A stretch of 64,000 nt of DNA, from the NCBI GenBank assembly GCA_009617715.1, contig VTFK01000169.1, positions 930,001 through 994,000 of the forward strand, written 5' to 3'. The stretch comes from Plectrocnemia conspersa. Its lineage: Eukaryota > Arthropoda > Insecta > Trichoptera > Polycentropodidae. Below are positions 49,155 through 62,000 of this stretch, in pieces. The translations under genes and the position numbers were made by a program. Within the stretch, counting starts at the first letter, position 1. The number at the start of each line of letters is the position of its first letter. The notes under the pieces were generated by a model. That model was not told where the DNA came from. It made no database searches and saw only the letters and a list, made by a program, of their open reading frames with translations.

Positions 49155-51690
49155 GTCTAATTGTTTTTCCTTTAATTCCTTTTATTTGTTTATATACAAA
49201 ACATACTATCCTTCATCACTTTTTCGTGTTCCATGATATTAGTATATTACACGTATTGTCCCCAGTTTGTTCTTAACGACCCAGATCGTACTTAAAGTTA
49301 GCTTCCGAACTAACTATGTCTCTTTTACAACAAGGCATAAATATAAATCGGGGGCATAAACCGGTAGTGTGTTGAAATAAAATGAAAAATGTGCGGTCGT
49401 AAACAATGTATTATATTTCATGTGTGTGAACACTTTCATGATCGCCAAAACCCTTCATTGGAAGTATAATATATTTTTTTTTATTATATTTTCCATTCAG
49501 ACCTCCAGCATCCAGAATTACAAAAGTGGCACGTCAAAAAATCTAACCGGATCATAAATAATTCAGTGCGAACGAAAATTTCTGAGAAACGTCGGGTGAT
49601 TTAGGGGGTGATTCGAAATTCCGATTCAGCGTGAATCAGTATCCGAGTGTGAATCATGTTTAGTCACACCAGGGCTGAATATTTAAAATCAGAAAGTGAA
49701 AAACTCATACGGTTAATATTTAATTTATTTGGAGCTATATACTATACATATTTTGCAATGCATTTTAATAGTTTTACAAACCTCTTCCTACAACGTATAA
49801 TAAAATAATGTATAATGTTTCGACCACTTTTATTTTTTGTTAATTCAACTCTATGCTGACAGTAACTAGATAGATTTTTATTGACTCAAAACCGTTTTAA
49901 AAAAAAATAATATGTAATAAATATTTATGAATTACTAAACTATAATAAAATAATCGTGCAAATGGTCCTTCGATCCACTTTTTTTTGACGACATTCGGTC
50001 TTTAAAGTAAGAATATAATATAATCTCATGTTATATTATAATATATTTCATATTTACGAACCAATGAAAATTCATTAAAAAAGCTTCGACGATGAAACAT
50101 ATAATGCTTATAAAGAAAGTGTCACGTTCCAAAAAAATTTCTTTATAATTGATTTTGTGCCCTCTTCGATATCGATATTGGATAATATTAAAATTCACCC
50201 TAACCTATAGATCCATAATTACACAAGCCGAGGGGTGTGTTGAGTTCTATTTTAAACATTTTTGCCGAATTTTGTAGAAAATAATTATATCCAACTCCGG
50301 GGAGAGGTATAATGTTTGTCTTCGGCCCCGGCCCTGCCGATTTCATGTGAAATATTAAATTTGTACATATTCAAACCTAATTTTACTTAAATGAAGTAAA
50401 CATAATTAAATTACACATAGCCGGCCGTATTACAATACAGGGGATGATTCTCGGTAATTCGGGGGTTTTGTGTTCAAATCCCGCGATTCCTGAATTCCGG
50501 CTGAGGCGTTAAAAAGCCACTCATAACGAACGCTTTCGAATACGTGTTTAATAATAGTCATAACTAAATCGTAAAAATAAATTTTAAATGTTACATGATA
50601 AGAAAAATATTCTATTCTTAAAAAAATAAATAAACTCATTAAAGAAAACACGTTTTATTATTTTTTTCAAGGTAAACACTTCATAATTAGTAATCTGAAA
50701 CAACTCTGGAACAATAATAATTAAAAAGTTTACTTAAATCAAAACTAACAGCTATGTTTATTATAAGGATAATATTTCATATGCTAGCTCTAAGATATTT
50801 TGAGTTTATTTTAAATCTATATTTGATATTTTTATCTCAGTATAATTCACTAATAATTAAAATAACTGATTTTAAATGAGTTTGAAAAATAAAAAACCAG
50901 GTGATCAAATCTTCATACCCGTTTTGGTTGTAAGTGGTGTTGAAAAAAGTATATTTTGCTTAACTCAGTGTTTAAAAATCCAAAAAATAAATCTCCTTTA
51001 AAAAATAATATTATTCAATGCAGCTTAATAATTTATTTACACTTTCATATTACTGCTTAAAATATTAGAACAAGTATCGCTACTATAAAAAGATATATTT
51101 TCTGTCTGAATATCTACAATATATAAGTATATCCTCAGCGTACTTTTGTATGATTAACTGGTTTACGTAAAAATGTAATTAAACATTTCTATATGGTACC
51201 TGGGATCACACATATTTTTTCTCCGAAACAATATGCCTTGTAATATGGCACATTGTTTCGACACATTGATGTTAAATCAAACTCACGAGTCAATTCATCT
51301 GTAGCATGATGAATCTAACTTTAACGAAATATATAAAGAGCTGTGTAGTATCTCTAATGTGTGTATATTAATTGTATTATTAATTAAGCTGCTACGCCCT
51401 GAATATTATATTTTACAAAATATTATACATAATTTATGCGTACAATTGTATTGTATGTTTATGAGCTTATTAAATATGTTCAAAACAACTATTTAAACAT
51501 TTTCAAAAATTGTTTTTATCCATACAAACGATATCTCGACTCTAGTTGCTATCTTAATGGAAGTTATATTTCACAACGTTACAATTGTCGTATCCAATGA
51601 AAGTAAGGCTGCTGCAAAAAGCGCGCTTTGCTTTCGCCACAAACAAACAATAAAATGCGCTACTGCAGTTTATGGAACCAAATAATATGA
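49155..51690. other. AT-rich intronic sequence with a tRNA-like segment
   Basis: Block 49200-49680 is of ordinary complexity with no frame. Segment 50270-50345 has CTTCGGCCCCGGCCCTGCCG. A tRNA-like segment at 50405-50505 is listed separately. Nothing else was recognised. Confidence 0.45.
50405..50505 (+). mobile_element. Possible second tRNA-related SINE fragment
   Basis: It carries a B-box-like GTGTTCAAATCCC (50471-50483) preceded by TAGCCGGCCGTATTACAATA, a plausible decayed A-box region, and followed by GAATTCCGGCTGAGGCG. The sequence differs from the other three SINE copies. No matching partner exists in this window, so the call is tentative. Confidence 0.3.
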
Positions 51691-51699
51691 GAAAATAGT

Positions 51700-52260
51700 C
51701 GTAGTAAGAAGAAGCAAGAGGAAAAAAAAGCAAACAATATACGGCACGTCGGATCGACCGACAGTTGCGACAACATTTAATCCAGCGTCAATAGGCGACC
51801 TTTTTCCTTTTCACATCACGAGATTATTTGGTAAACATGTGTATTTATTTATTCGTCCTTTTTCCGATATACACACTCAAAAGGATCCGCGTGTATATAC
51901 AGTGCGTATATCCTGGCAGAAATTCTGCAAATAGCTGCGTTCTCATGACAAAACGATCGTATTTGTCACAACTCGTCTCGTATTCACAAAATGCGGATCA
52001 CTGTAGAGCCATATACACGGCCCCTGTAAGCAGTGCCGAAATCTTGCACAATGGCGAGCCTCCTTTGCATCCAGAATCAAATGACGAACCGAAAAAAACA
52101 TATACGTATAAATATTTGTCATTGTGCGGTCTCGAAAGGTCCCGTAGGGATTTCAGAAGGGATTAAACGTCGGGGTCGCGTTTCGTCTTATCAAACACAC
52201 AAATATACACAAACAAGCATTCAATGAAATTATTCCACCCGAGGGCGCATCAAACCCACC
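51700..52260. other. GC-richer island, no gene recognised
   Basis: A 112-codon plus-strand frame (51828-52166) and an overlapping one (52033-52227) are open. They have a hydrophobic start and many charged residues but no known domain. This could be a conserved non-coding block. Confidence 0.3.
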
Positions 52261-53269
52261 AGTGACATTACACAAATATATATAGATGTTGTATTGCTTG
52301 TATGATATATTACGGTGATTTATATTTTATATATTACACAAACACGCCATTTTTATAAGGTACTCCAAATTTGGATAGTACCCTAATTAATTTGAATAAT
52401 AATTTTACTCATTTTATAACCAAATATGCAATCAATCTCCTTCTATGAATAGCAGGCGATCATCAAGTCAAGATTTCATACCCGTTTTAGTTGTAAATGG
52501 TGCTTAAAAAAAATATTTTTGTATTATTGTTTGCACAATCTCTTTTTATGAATACTGCTATGATTATTAAATCACTACAGTTATCTAACAAAAATTCTAA
52601 AAATAAGTTAATCTTGTATATGTCACAAAGGTATAATTGTAGTATCCAATAATATATTTCTTGTGTGCTAATGCTGTACTTTTAATGTTATGCTTTTTTC
52701 CAAATTTTGCTGTGTGAATGAATATAAGCTTTTAGTTAATGTTTTTTATAGAATGCTTTCAATTTTTGTGTTGAATATAAAACATATTACATATTTTAGG
52801 TTATTAGATAATGAACTGAAAAATCATGTTTTTAATATTACATTATCCCATAAATAAAAAACGTAAATTTAAGTGATTGGTAGTTATTAAAATATTCACT
52901 ATACAAATAATATTAAAGTAATGCATATAGTTAATTCCAAAAATCCGGTCTTTTAGCACGAAACCAATAAATAAAGCGCTTATGGATTGTTTTAGTACAA
53001 AAGAACTCATCAACTTGCTTTCTAGATATTGTGGCTAAATTTATTCTTGTATTGTATATTGCTGTTTTGTACGTATTGCTTAGGGCGAAATACTATTTTT
53101 TTGGTGAATGTTATCACCAACACCCGGGTTTTACGTGTTTTTTTTTTATTTGTAACATTCATTTTCTATTATTATATAACGGACGATTTAATATAATTTA
53201 TGTAGTTACATAATATATATTATATACATATATATATACACCATATTATATCGCAAGTTAAGTATCAAA

Positions 53270-53870
53270 CTATTAACAATGCCTTTGTGTAGCACAAAGC
53301 CACATAACTGTAAGAGATCAAAAGTGGACCTCTCAATACGTTTAATATACTTTTTCAATTTGATATTACCCACAAATGGGGGATATAAAAGGAAGCATTC
53401 TAATACTTCCACACAATGCATCCAATTTCACCGTGGTCCAGTAATTTCCCAGGAGGGATCAGGCATGCATTTCTCTGACCAGTTCCCAATCACATATATA
53501 TACTGATCAATCGTATATGTAGGCATATGATGCACTTACTATTTTATTGAAGCTAAATATATTTTATGTCTTAAATTATGAAAACGCTGATGGAACATGT
53601 CCAAGTTTATTAAACGTTCCATGAGTTTTTTTATGTGTAATGTATGGTATATCTTCTCCTTCCTGCTTTTGAAGCAAGTCCATTTTTCAGCCTGTGCCAT
53701 TGTCTGCGATCTCGTCCAGATTCCGGTGTGCTATTTATATGGTAATCTGGTCGTCTTGACCCCGCACATTGATATAAGTTGCCCCGGGCCAAATGACACT
53801 AGACCTGCTTGCTCCTCCCTGTAGAGGAAGAGGGCCATAAATCGTCCCACTTCTGCCGGGAAGAAAACAT
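53270..53870. other. Unassigned segment of higher complexity, possible mobile-element remnant
   Basis: Both strands carry partially open frames: minus 53206-53421, containing GFVLHKGIVNS; plus 53279-53506 and 53597-53824, containing LVVLTPHIDISCPGPNDTRP. Composition changes sharply at both ends, and short inverted words (GGAAC ... GTTCC) occur near 53591-53622. I could not tie any frame to a known transposase, RT or host protein. Confidence 0.3.
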
Positions 53871-53874
53871 TTAA

Positions 53875-56655
53875 ACTTTAACGAGACTAGAGTAGCAACT
53901 TCGATAGTTAAACGTAACGTTGCACAAAACAGGTGTGTTATATGTATGTTATTTTATTTAACTTGCTACATCTTTGCTCGAAAATAATACTTAAGCCATT
54001 AAAAAGGTTATTAATAAATATAAAGAAAAAGAAGTACATTAAAACATTTAATTTAATAAATATTTTTCTATAACATAAATGATTCTTATGATTTCTAAAG
54101 AGTCGTATTAATAATGGTTTAAAAGTAACTCGCAATGTAGCTCTGTATGTATTTAACTGTAATGTAAAGCTATATTACTATTTAGAAGAAATAAATAATT
54201 TTGTATTTATGTTTATTATGTCAATTGTATATTATTTTAATAAAAAAAATCTATATTTGGAAGTATTATTTAAAAACTAAAAGTTATTCGGGCGATAAAG
54301 CGCAGATAAGCTCTGGGTTTTTATTGTCGTATAATTTAATTGTTCTCTTCAGACACTAAAACTTTAATGGTCCTTCTCATGAAATAAGATAAAGCAGACG
54401 AAGACTTTGTTTTTCTTGAGCGGAGATGCAGCAAAATGCAGATAAAACCGGATGAGAAATTAAATTTGCAACGGAAAGTAATTTCAGTGGTTCTGAATAA
54501 GCGCACTCCAATCCAAACCAATATTTATAAAATAAATAGTAAATACATCTCAAATAAACGACTTTATTTAGTATTATAAATAATTCAATCATTTGATAAA
54601 ATCTTAATGTTTTATTTATGCGCCACGAGAGATTTCGACCAACACTATTTTTTTATACTCAGATCCCATGTCTCGAAATGTGTCATCGAGTGAAAAATTG
54701 ATAATCGACGTAAGACGAAACCTTTCACGGTAAAAATATTTTTTTCCTCTTGATGTTGTACAAAAAATATTTAAAACACACACAAAACCCCAACCTCAAA
54801 AAAATAACACTGTATAAATAAATACATTCGAATATCAAATTTCATGTTAGTGTTTTTTTTTTTAATATTTATTGTATTGTATATTGCATATAGTATTTCA
54901 ATTTAATGTATTTGGATATTTTAAGACGTCTAATATTTGTTGAAATAATATCGTGTAGCAAAATGTATTTGGAGCATAATGTAGTTTATTCATACTTCCC
55001 TCGCATATATGGAAGCAACTCTAATATTAATAATATATTTAAAACATTCATATTTCATAGTTGAATATAAAATTATTCATGGGTGTATATAAACATATAT
55101 ATATTTAGATAATATATTTAATACACCATTGTAGATAGAGATTAATATTATTTAATGATGCATGTTATTAAATATAAAAAAATATATAATGTTTTTTTAA
55201 AGCGTAGTAAATCAACACTACTGTATATTTAATTTGTTTTTAAATTATCAAGATCAACTTTATTATATTTCTGGTACATACCTGGTACATACCTGGTACA
55301 TACCTGGTACATACCTGGTACATATCTGGTACATACCTGGACACACATTATTACAGAATCTAGTCGGAGCGTGAAGAATCACCTTTATCGAACGATTTTG
55401 CGTTCGTTTAACGGGAACAAACGTCACGGTTGACGATTTTTCGGTTGCGTTCACACACGGGGGGGTAATTTTTACCTGGGCACAAGGTGAGCCCATTTTT
55501 TGTAGGAGAAACTCAACTATAGATGTCTAGTTTTGTCTGACACCAAGATGTCATCAGTTTTGATTCAAATTAAAATATTATATTTAAGAGATAGCTTAAA
55601 TATGTTTTGTTACGTTGACAGAAATAAAAAATATTTATTTTATATATTTAGCGTATATTATCTTCATCACTTTCTATATTTCTTATACCTTATATTGATC
55701 GCACAGTATTTTAAAATATAATAATGTACTGTAATAAAGCGTAGCTTAAAAGCTCTTCCGAGAAATATACCTACAATACAAATAATAAATCCGCATCAAA
55801 ATTTATTCAGCCGATTTCAAGTTTATAAGTAAAATATACCTGTAATAATATGTAGATAGAGATATAAAATTATTTATATCACAGCTACGTATAGATTTGC
55901 AGAATTTAATGTATGGTTTTATCTCACACATCCATTATTCAGCCTAATTTATAATGAAGGTCCTGACACGAAGGTGTAGGGATAATTGATTCGAAATTTG
56001 ATATTGCTTTAACGGTTAAAAACAACACTTATCAGATCAACTTTTGTGCCAATTTAGTGATAGCTAAATTCTATTTTAAATAATAATATTCCTAATGAAA
56101 AAAATAGGGTAAATTAGTGAAGTAAATTGTGTTTGGGGGCTTGGAGTATTTTGAACGACATATTGTTTCGCAAGTACTTAATTTCGATTAGATACTAACT
56201 GATTATAATCAAATCGCCGTGGGAGCAAAATTTTAATATGCGTAATTAAAACATTTAAACGCGCATGAAGTTAAAAATCCACTCTATGGCACAATTTTAA
56301 TTTCATAATTAATAATGGGAAGCTAATTACCGCAATCGTTTAATGGCGTTAATCGTATTAAATAAAATTACAACCATACTTAAAGTAGTAATTAAAATAA
56401 ATTAAGTTATATGTGAACATAGCTATTCAAAATGTAATATCATAAAGAAATATAGGATGAACCGAAATACATTTAATTTTTGGTTTGTTATCCTGTGTTT
56501 GATATTTGGTTACTCCAAAGCTTTACCAATTACTGATACACGAATTAAATCGTGAGCTTTTAATTTGAAGAATAAAGAATAGGTTTATTTGTTCATTATA
56601 AATCAGGTGTTATACCAATGCGTTAAAATAAGGGGAGCACAATCCACTAATATCA
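53875..56655. other. AT-rich intronic sequence with a minisatellite
   Basis: The 11-bp minisatellite at 55271-55340 is the only clear feature. Segment 56200-56400 has a run of homeodomain-type words (GCGTAATTAAAAC, GGAAGCTAATTACC, GGCGTTAATCG) and may be regulatory. Confidence 0.45.
55271..55340 (+). repeat. 11-bp minisatellite CTGGTACATAC, 6 units plus 4 bp
   Basis: Units at 55271, 55282, 55293, 55304, 55315 and 55326 are identical except the fifth, which ends AT. A final CTGG follows. There are no spacers between units, so it is a tandem repeat and not a CRISPR. The minus-strand frame that reads it as YQVCTRYVPGM repeats is a by-product. Confidence 0.95.
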
Positions 56656-56659
56656 TCCA

Positions 56660-56812
56660 TGGAAAACCTAAACTGTGATAATCGATTGAAATTATATTTA
56701 TATAATAATTAAATATGATAAATATTAAAAAACTCTAAGGTCCATATGAGATTCGACCTCTAGTCTTTCAGATATCAGTCACTTACTTAAACCACTGGTT
56801 TATCGGGCAGAT
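56660..56812 (-). mobile_element. tRNA-derived SINE, degenerate copy 3
   Basis: On the reverse strand, GATAAACCAGTGGTTTAAG (A-box region) and GAGGTCGAATCTC (mutated B box) have the same spacing as in the 25.6-kb copy. The AT-rich body aligns with that copy over AAACCTAA and TATAATAATT blocks. Confidence 0.6.
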
Positions 56813-57029
56813 ATAAATGTTCTATGTTCATAATATATCTTACAAGCTATTCACTACCTACTTTAAATTTAAGACGCATCACTTCACTATCGTTTTTACA
56901 CAAATATTTATTTATATGTGTATGTGTATATATTTTTAGTCAGGCTGTATAAGTAGCACTCTGCTTAATTATTTCACTTTCAATGTCCACTGGCTAATGA
57001 CGAATTGTAAATTAAAAACCCAATCTTTG

Positions 57030-57250
57030 TTGCGGGGAACGTTTGTTGATTTACGATTTTAGCACTGCTGCGTTAACAATGCGTGACTTAATCAAGAGGC
57101 GGCTCACCTGCAATTAGGCTGATTGAATATTTTACCTGAAGACCATGCCATTGTTCTCGGGGCTAGTGTACAAAACGGCCTATAAATCATTTCGTGTGAT
57201 TTGTAGGCCCCAGTGAGCTGGTGACACGCGTATTATTGGAATATACCTAA
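57030..57250. promoter_or_regulatory. GC-richer island with a 13-bp-arm hairpin
   Basis: The hairpin arms GGCCTATAAATCA (57177-57189) and TGATTTGTAGGCC (57197-57209) pair with one T-G wobble around a 7-nt loop. The island also has an E-box CACCTG and a TGCGTGACTTAATC segment. No open frame of interest. Confidence 0.35.
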
Positions 57251-57259
57251 CAAATGGAA

Positions 57260-58930
57260 CATGAACAGACAGAATGACGTTTTGAATCCTTGATCCTCAA
57301 ATTAATAATCCTGATTGATTACCAAGTAATTAAACTCAAATGGATATATAATTTTGTTATGCATATTCTTGTTTTAAGCACAATAAACTAATTAATATAT
57401 ATGTTAACTTTTATATTCCTCTTTATTTTTCCTTTTTTCTTCTACCACTGAATTTAAAAAATCTTCTTTTTAATCAATATCAGATCAACTACTAAATATG
57501 ATATTTAAAAGCAATAATTAAGTTAGTTGAAAACTTTTTTAATATACGCCTGATGCTTGATCCAGATTTTTTGTTTCAGTAATTTTTACACTCATTAAAT
57601 AATAAATTGCTTACATTTTCTTGTATCCGTAAAAAAACAACACTCAAAGTATCCAAAGTGTAAAGATGTAGATATCAGATTCCAAAATATAAAATCAGAT
57701 AATCAAGACTGCCTTTGGCGCCATAAAAATTAAAGAATAACTTTACTCAACCGAAAAAAGATAAGAAAACACGTCCGTAATTGCGTCGCTCAATTTCTCC
57801 GCTCGATTATCCGACCGGGCCATAATTACCCGGATAATCGGAGCTCCCCTTTTCTGCTTCTGCCGGTGTGCTTTTTTCTGAAACGCCGTGTACTTGTGTA
57901 TAATACGCGGACAACACGCAATTTGAATGCGCAAGAGAATCTTGTTTTTGCCGGCAAACCTGTTGCCCGTAGCCGAATATCTTCGCCGTTCGCCACTAAC
58001 AAGACATTTTGTATTTTATATTGAATATCAGGGATGGTTAAGGCATCGTCTGCGTCATTTTAAGACGCCCACAAGAGTAACACTATTGAATAAGTCATTC
58101 TTATAGTAAAATATGTTGTGTGGTCAAATTTATATCATAGTGTTTATTATTCTTATAAAATAATTTTTATTATGTTTAGGCAAATCTTGAATTGTAAGTG
58201 ACTAATACCTGAAAAATCTAGGTTAGATTTCTATATGAACTTTAGTATTTTTAAATCTTATCTGAAAAATCGCATTACATGATTATTATATAATATAAAT
58301 TCCAATCAAACATTATTTTTTCTAATCTCAATAATTTATATAAAATCAATTGAGGTTTTGCATAGTGACTTTTAATGATTGTGAATTGTAATAATCGTAT
58401 AAAATGAATAAAATAGTATGGTGTATTTAGGCGTTGATTTTATTGTAACGCATTGGGCTAATGTTATAACGAAAAAATTACAACAAATAATTGAGATAAC
58501 AAGTATCATAAGTTTGGTCATCCCTATTGTTTATAATACCATAAGTAGAAAGGTTACAATGTACATTTTGTAATATATCTTCACATAGCCCACCGGTGCA
58601 CGCACCATTCGATGCAAAATTCGCATTCTTTGGCGTATGCGCGTGCGCATTGTCTTCTTCCGATTGTGTCGATAATGCCGTTTTCCCGTTGCGTCGTTAG
58701 TGTGTTCTTCCATTGAAAATTTACGACACATGTATGTGAAGGAATTATGCACGGAATAATCATTTATGGTCTTTGAGTTTATAAAATGATCATTATAATA
58801 CGAACATTTTATTATTATTATAGATAATAAAATTATCTATATGAATATTATTTATTATTTATACATTAAAATAATAAATTTTCATAACCCTTATGATTCT
58901 GTGCAATTCTAACATTTATTTTTTTGTTTA
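57260..58930. other. Intronic sequence with small GC-richer islands
   Basis: Islands at 57760-58010 (ATTATCCGACCGGGCC ... ATTACCCGGATAATCGG, loosely palindromic) and 58590-58700. Frames crossing them on the minus strand (57743-57934, 58531-58763) are rich in K, R and H with no domain. Confidence 0.4.
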
Positions 58931-58933
58931 CAG

Positions 58934-59023
58934 CTGCTCGGGATGAAAAATTTTGATCCCGACACCACACGCAAGTCCAATGGACGAAATCATCACTTTT
59001 GTGCTTCCCAGATGTAAAGCAAG
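58934..59023 (+). other. Candidate exon 2 with a possible start codon
   Basis: It is preceded by a T-rich tract and TTTACAG and ends GCAAG|GTAATC. All three frames across it meet a stop (TGA at 58954 or in GGATGA, TAA at 59015), so it cannot be an internal coding exon. The only frame open to the donor begins at ATG 58980: MDEIITFVLPRCKA plus two bases. An overlapping upstream frame from ATG 58943 encodes 24 residues and ends at 59017. If real, this is the translation-start exon of a gene whose body lies right of the window. The peptide is not recognised. Confidence 0.35.
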
Positions 59024-62000
59024 GTAATCATTTTTTTAGGATTCAATTAAGCGTTTAAAATAATAAAGATCAAACTTATTAATTTTTATTATCTTTACTC
59101 AATATCGGGGTGTTGAGTTATAGAAGTATGGGATATCAGGAGTTGCATGTTGAGTTTGCCGTTCCCTTGTTATTTATATTTTTATATACATATATATGGC
59201 ACAGTGACTATTTATTTACTATGACCAAAATTAGGCGGCACTGTTGTATCATTATGTGACGGCAACGTAAGTGGATCTTAATGGGAAGACGACGACCGGC
59301 GGAGCCTCGTCTGCTAATCTCACTTATCATATTTCAACAATACACGCATCAATTAAACATATCGAAGTTTTACTTTTATGTGCAGTGTGTTTTGGCGTAT
59401 TTTAATTAATACATAGGTGAAATTATGACAAACAAGATTTCCATACATTTATTTATTGCACTATATTGCATTCTCAATTCAATGCTTAATTGATATTTTT
59501 TTGTGTTAAATTTAACAATTAAATATTTTTATCGATTGGAAAAATAAACCAAAAATATTTATCTTGCCAAATGTTTTCATACATAAAAAGCTTACGATTG
59601 CGATAACAAACTTAGAGATGTAATTGCCTTAGATTGATTAAATAGAAATAACCAAAATTTAATTGTATTATTGAATAAGTCAATATCCGAAATATATTCA
59701 TACTGCTTGGATATATAGGTCAAAATAATGATATTCAAACTGAAAATTTAAAGCTTAGAGCTTTTGAGTTTGTCAAGATTTAATCTAAAAGCTTAGTTTG
59801 TCAAATCAAAACTTTTATTCAGAACTTAGAGCTCTATCTACTATTACATGTCTTGACTAAAATAGTTAACGACGTAAGTACCTTTAATGCTTTTACCTAA
59901 TACTACCTACTATTACCTAATAATTTTAAATTCTGCAAAATTAAAAAAAATCTGACGATTCCACGTGATGTTTTTTTCTATAATTTCCTGAAGATTTTTT
60001 AAAATAAATAAATTAATAATGTAAATTTACTTTTCTTTTAAGCGGTGAGTTTTTAACGTGGTCCTGTTTCTTATACAGTTCTACAACACCTTTTTGACTT
60101 ACTTAGAATAATGATAAAAATATCTGTGCGGGCTGAAAATTATTGCGTATACTTAAAATACCCAGTGTTTTTATTATTGAATGTCCAGTTATACTCCTTA
60201 TCTCATTTTTTAATACAAAATATATGGATTACCTAGTTTTATTGCATCCTCAAATTAAAAATATATTTTACCATTGTAATCTGGATTATATACACAAATT
60301 ATTACACACGTCAAAGGTTCAGCGGCAATTCACATTTCTAATTAACAGCGGATAATGGTCGAATTTTCATATATCGACTACAAATCTAATTTTCGTCCAC
60401 GCTAGAGTGTGTTTGTTGCAATCTATCAGCTTATATTGATTTCAATTATACTCAATGCTATATTATATGAAATTGGGCACGTTTTGCGGACGTCCAATTA
60501 GCGCGGTACTGACCGCTACTTCCGGGGACCCTCGTCATCGACATAGAACATAGCCTAACATACACCTAATAATAAACATATCACACTTTTGTCAAATAAT
60601 AAGGATATTCAGAATTTAAGATTGATTTTTTTTTTAAACCCTATCTTTTTTTCAGTATAGTCATCATGAAATTTGAGATCTAATATCATAGAAATCTCGA
60701 CAAAAGTTTCCGGTAGCCTAATATTTCGTTAATCGTTAATACACTCTAATGAACGAACCTAACGCTTATCGATTATATGTTTATTGCTATGATTAAAACA
60801 GCAGCGGTAAAAAATCACTTTCAGTTTTATTAACCTTGTATCTTTACTTTCTGAATATACTTCGTATTATATCAAATGTTGTATATATTAAATTAGGTCA
60901 CTTTTCGATTTTTCGACTCTTTGAAAGGTGACGGAATGGAATAGTTGTGTGAAGGTGTGAAAAACGCTTCCGAGCGCTTTCTCCAAAAGGGCTACTACAT
61001 TCAATGTGTTCGTCAACCCTTGCCCTTTTCTGATTTGCCTCACTTATGACGACCCGTCGCATAGACCCGTGTCAAAAATTTGAGATGTGTATTTATTATT
61101 AAATTGTGAGGATAAATTTTATTAAATAAATATAATAACATATACATAAATACAACTTAATTTAATATTATTTTTAGACTTTTATAAATAGTAAATATTG
61201 ATATCCCATCTATCTTTACGTCGACAAACCGATACAATAAACTAGATACAGAGCGGACAGTCGTCTTTATTGCCTTCGTGCAGTTTATTATTCACAAGCC
61301 GCGGTCGACTAGTTTAATTGAAATGCCAACTTGGTCGACGACACCTCCGGAAGACGTAAAGTCAGCAACGTCGGCTCGAAAATAATTCATATGGCAAAAG
61401 CACGGTTAGATGGGGTGAAATGTTGCCAGCCATCAATCAAAGAGCTGGGGTGGCAGCCACGAAGCTCAGGCACCGGCGTGGTGGCATTTTAATTAAAGCA
61501 TTTTTCGACATGTCATCTTGTTTCAATGGTATTCACGAAAATCCATTGTGAACACTCTATACAAAATTAACTTGAATAGTTTAAACAAACTATGCTGTAC
61601 ACGCTAACCATAGATAAACGTGTCATGTAGTTTAAGTTGATAACAACATTAATTATAAAATATTTAAAGTATTTTTTTTATTTAAATTTAAAAAGTAATT
61701 ATAATGAATAAAATAGTAATTTTCTGAATCAATGTAATTCTAGATAAATACATACATATAATATATATTAATGATAATTGTTGTAAATTAAAATGCATAT
61801 TTTTGGCGTCTATATATTTTTTTAATCAGTAGAACTTTGTTTTATAAATATATTTTTTATTTCTAATAATTAAATAATTAACTGCAAATAGATCGAAAAT
61901 ATATCTAAAGTATATTTGTATATTCAAGTTTACGAATATTCTGAAAAAATTCAGGTGAATAATAGCTGGCGAAGAATTTTTGTCTAAATATATTTCTGTG

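Larger units (their letters stand above)
27151..58933 (+). other. Inferred giant intron (about 31.8 kb)
   Basis: It is bounded by donor GTAAGT (27151) and acceptor TTTGTTTACAG (58933). It contains no intact gene on either strand, only repeats, dead retrotransposons and GC-richer islands. Additional small exons inside it cannot be excluded. The join is an inference from splice-site quality and from the lack of another recognisable gene between the two. Confidence 0.3.

Noticed and set aside
55271..55340. Regular short repeats that could suggest a CRISPR array
   Set aside because: Units are 11 bp and contiguous with no spacers, in a eukaryotic context. It is a minisatellite.
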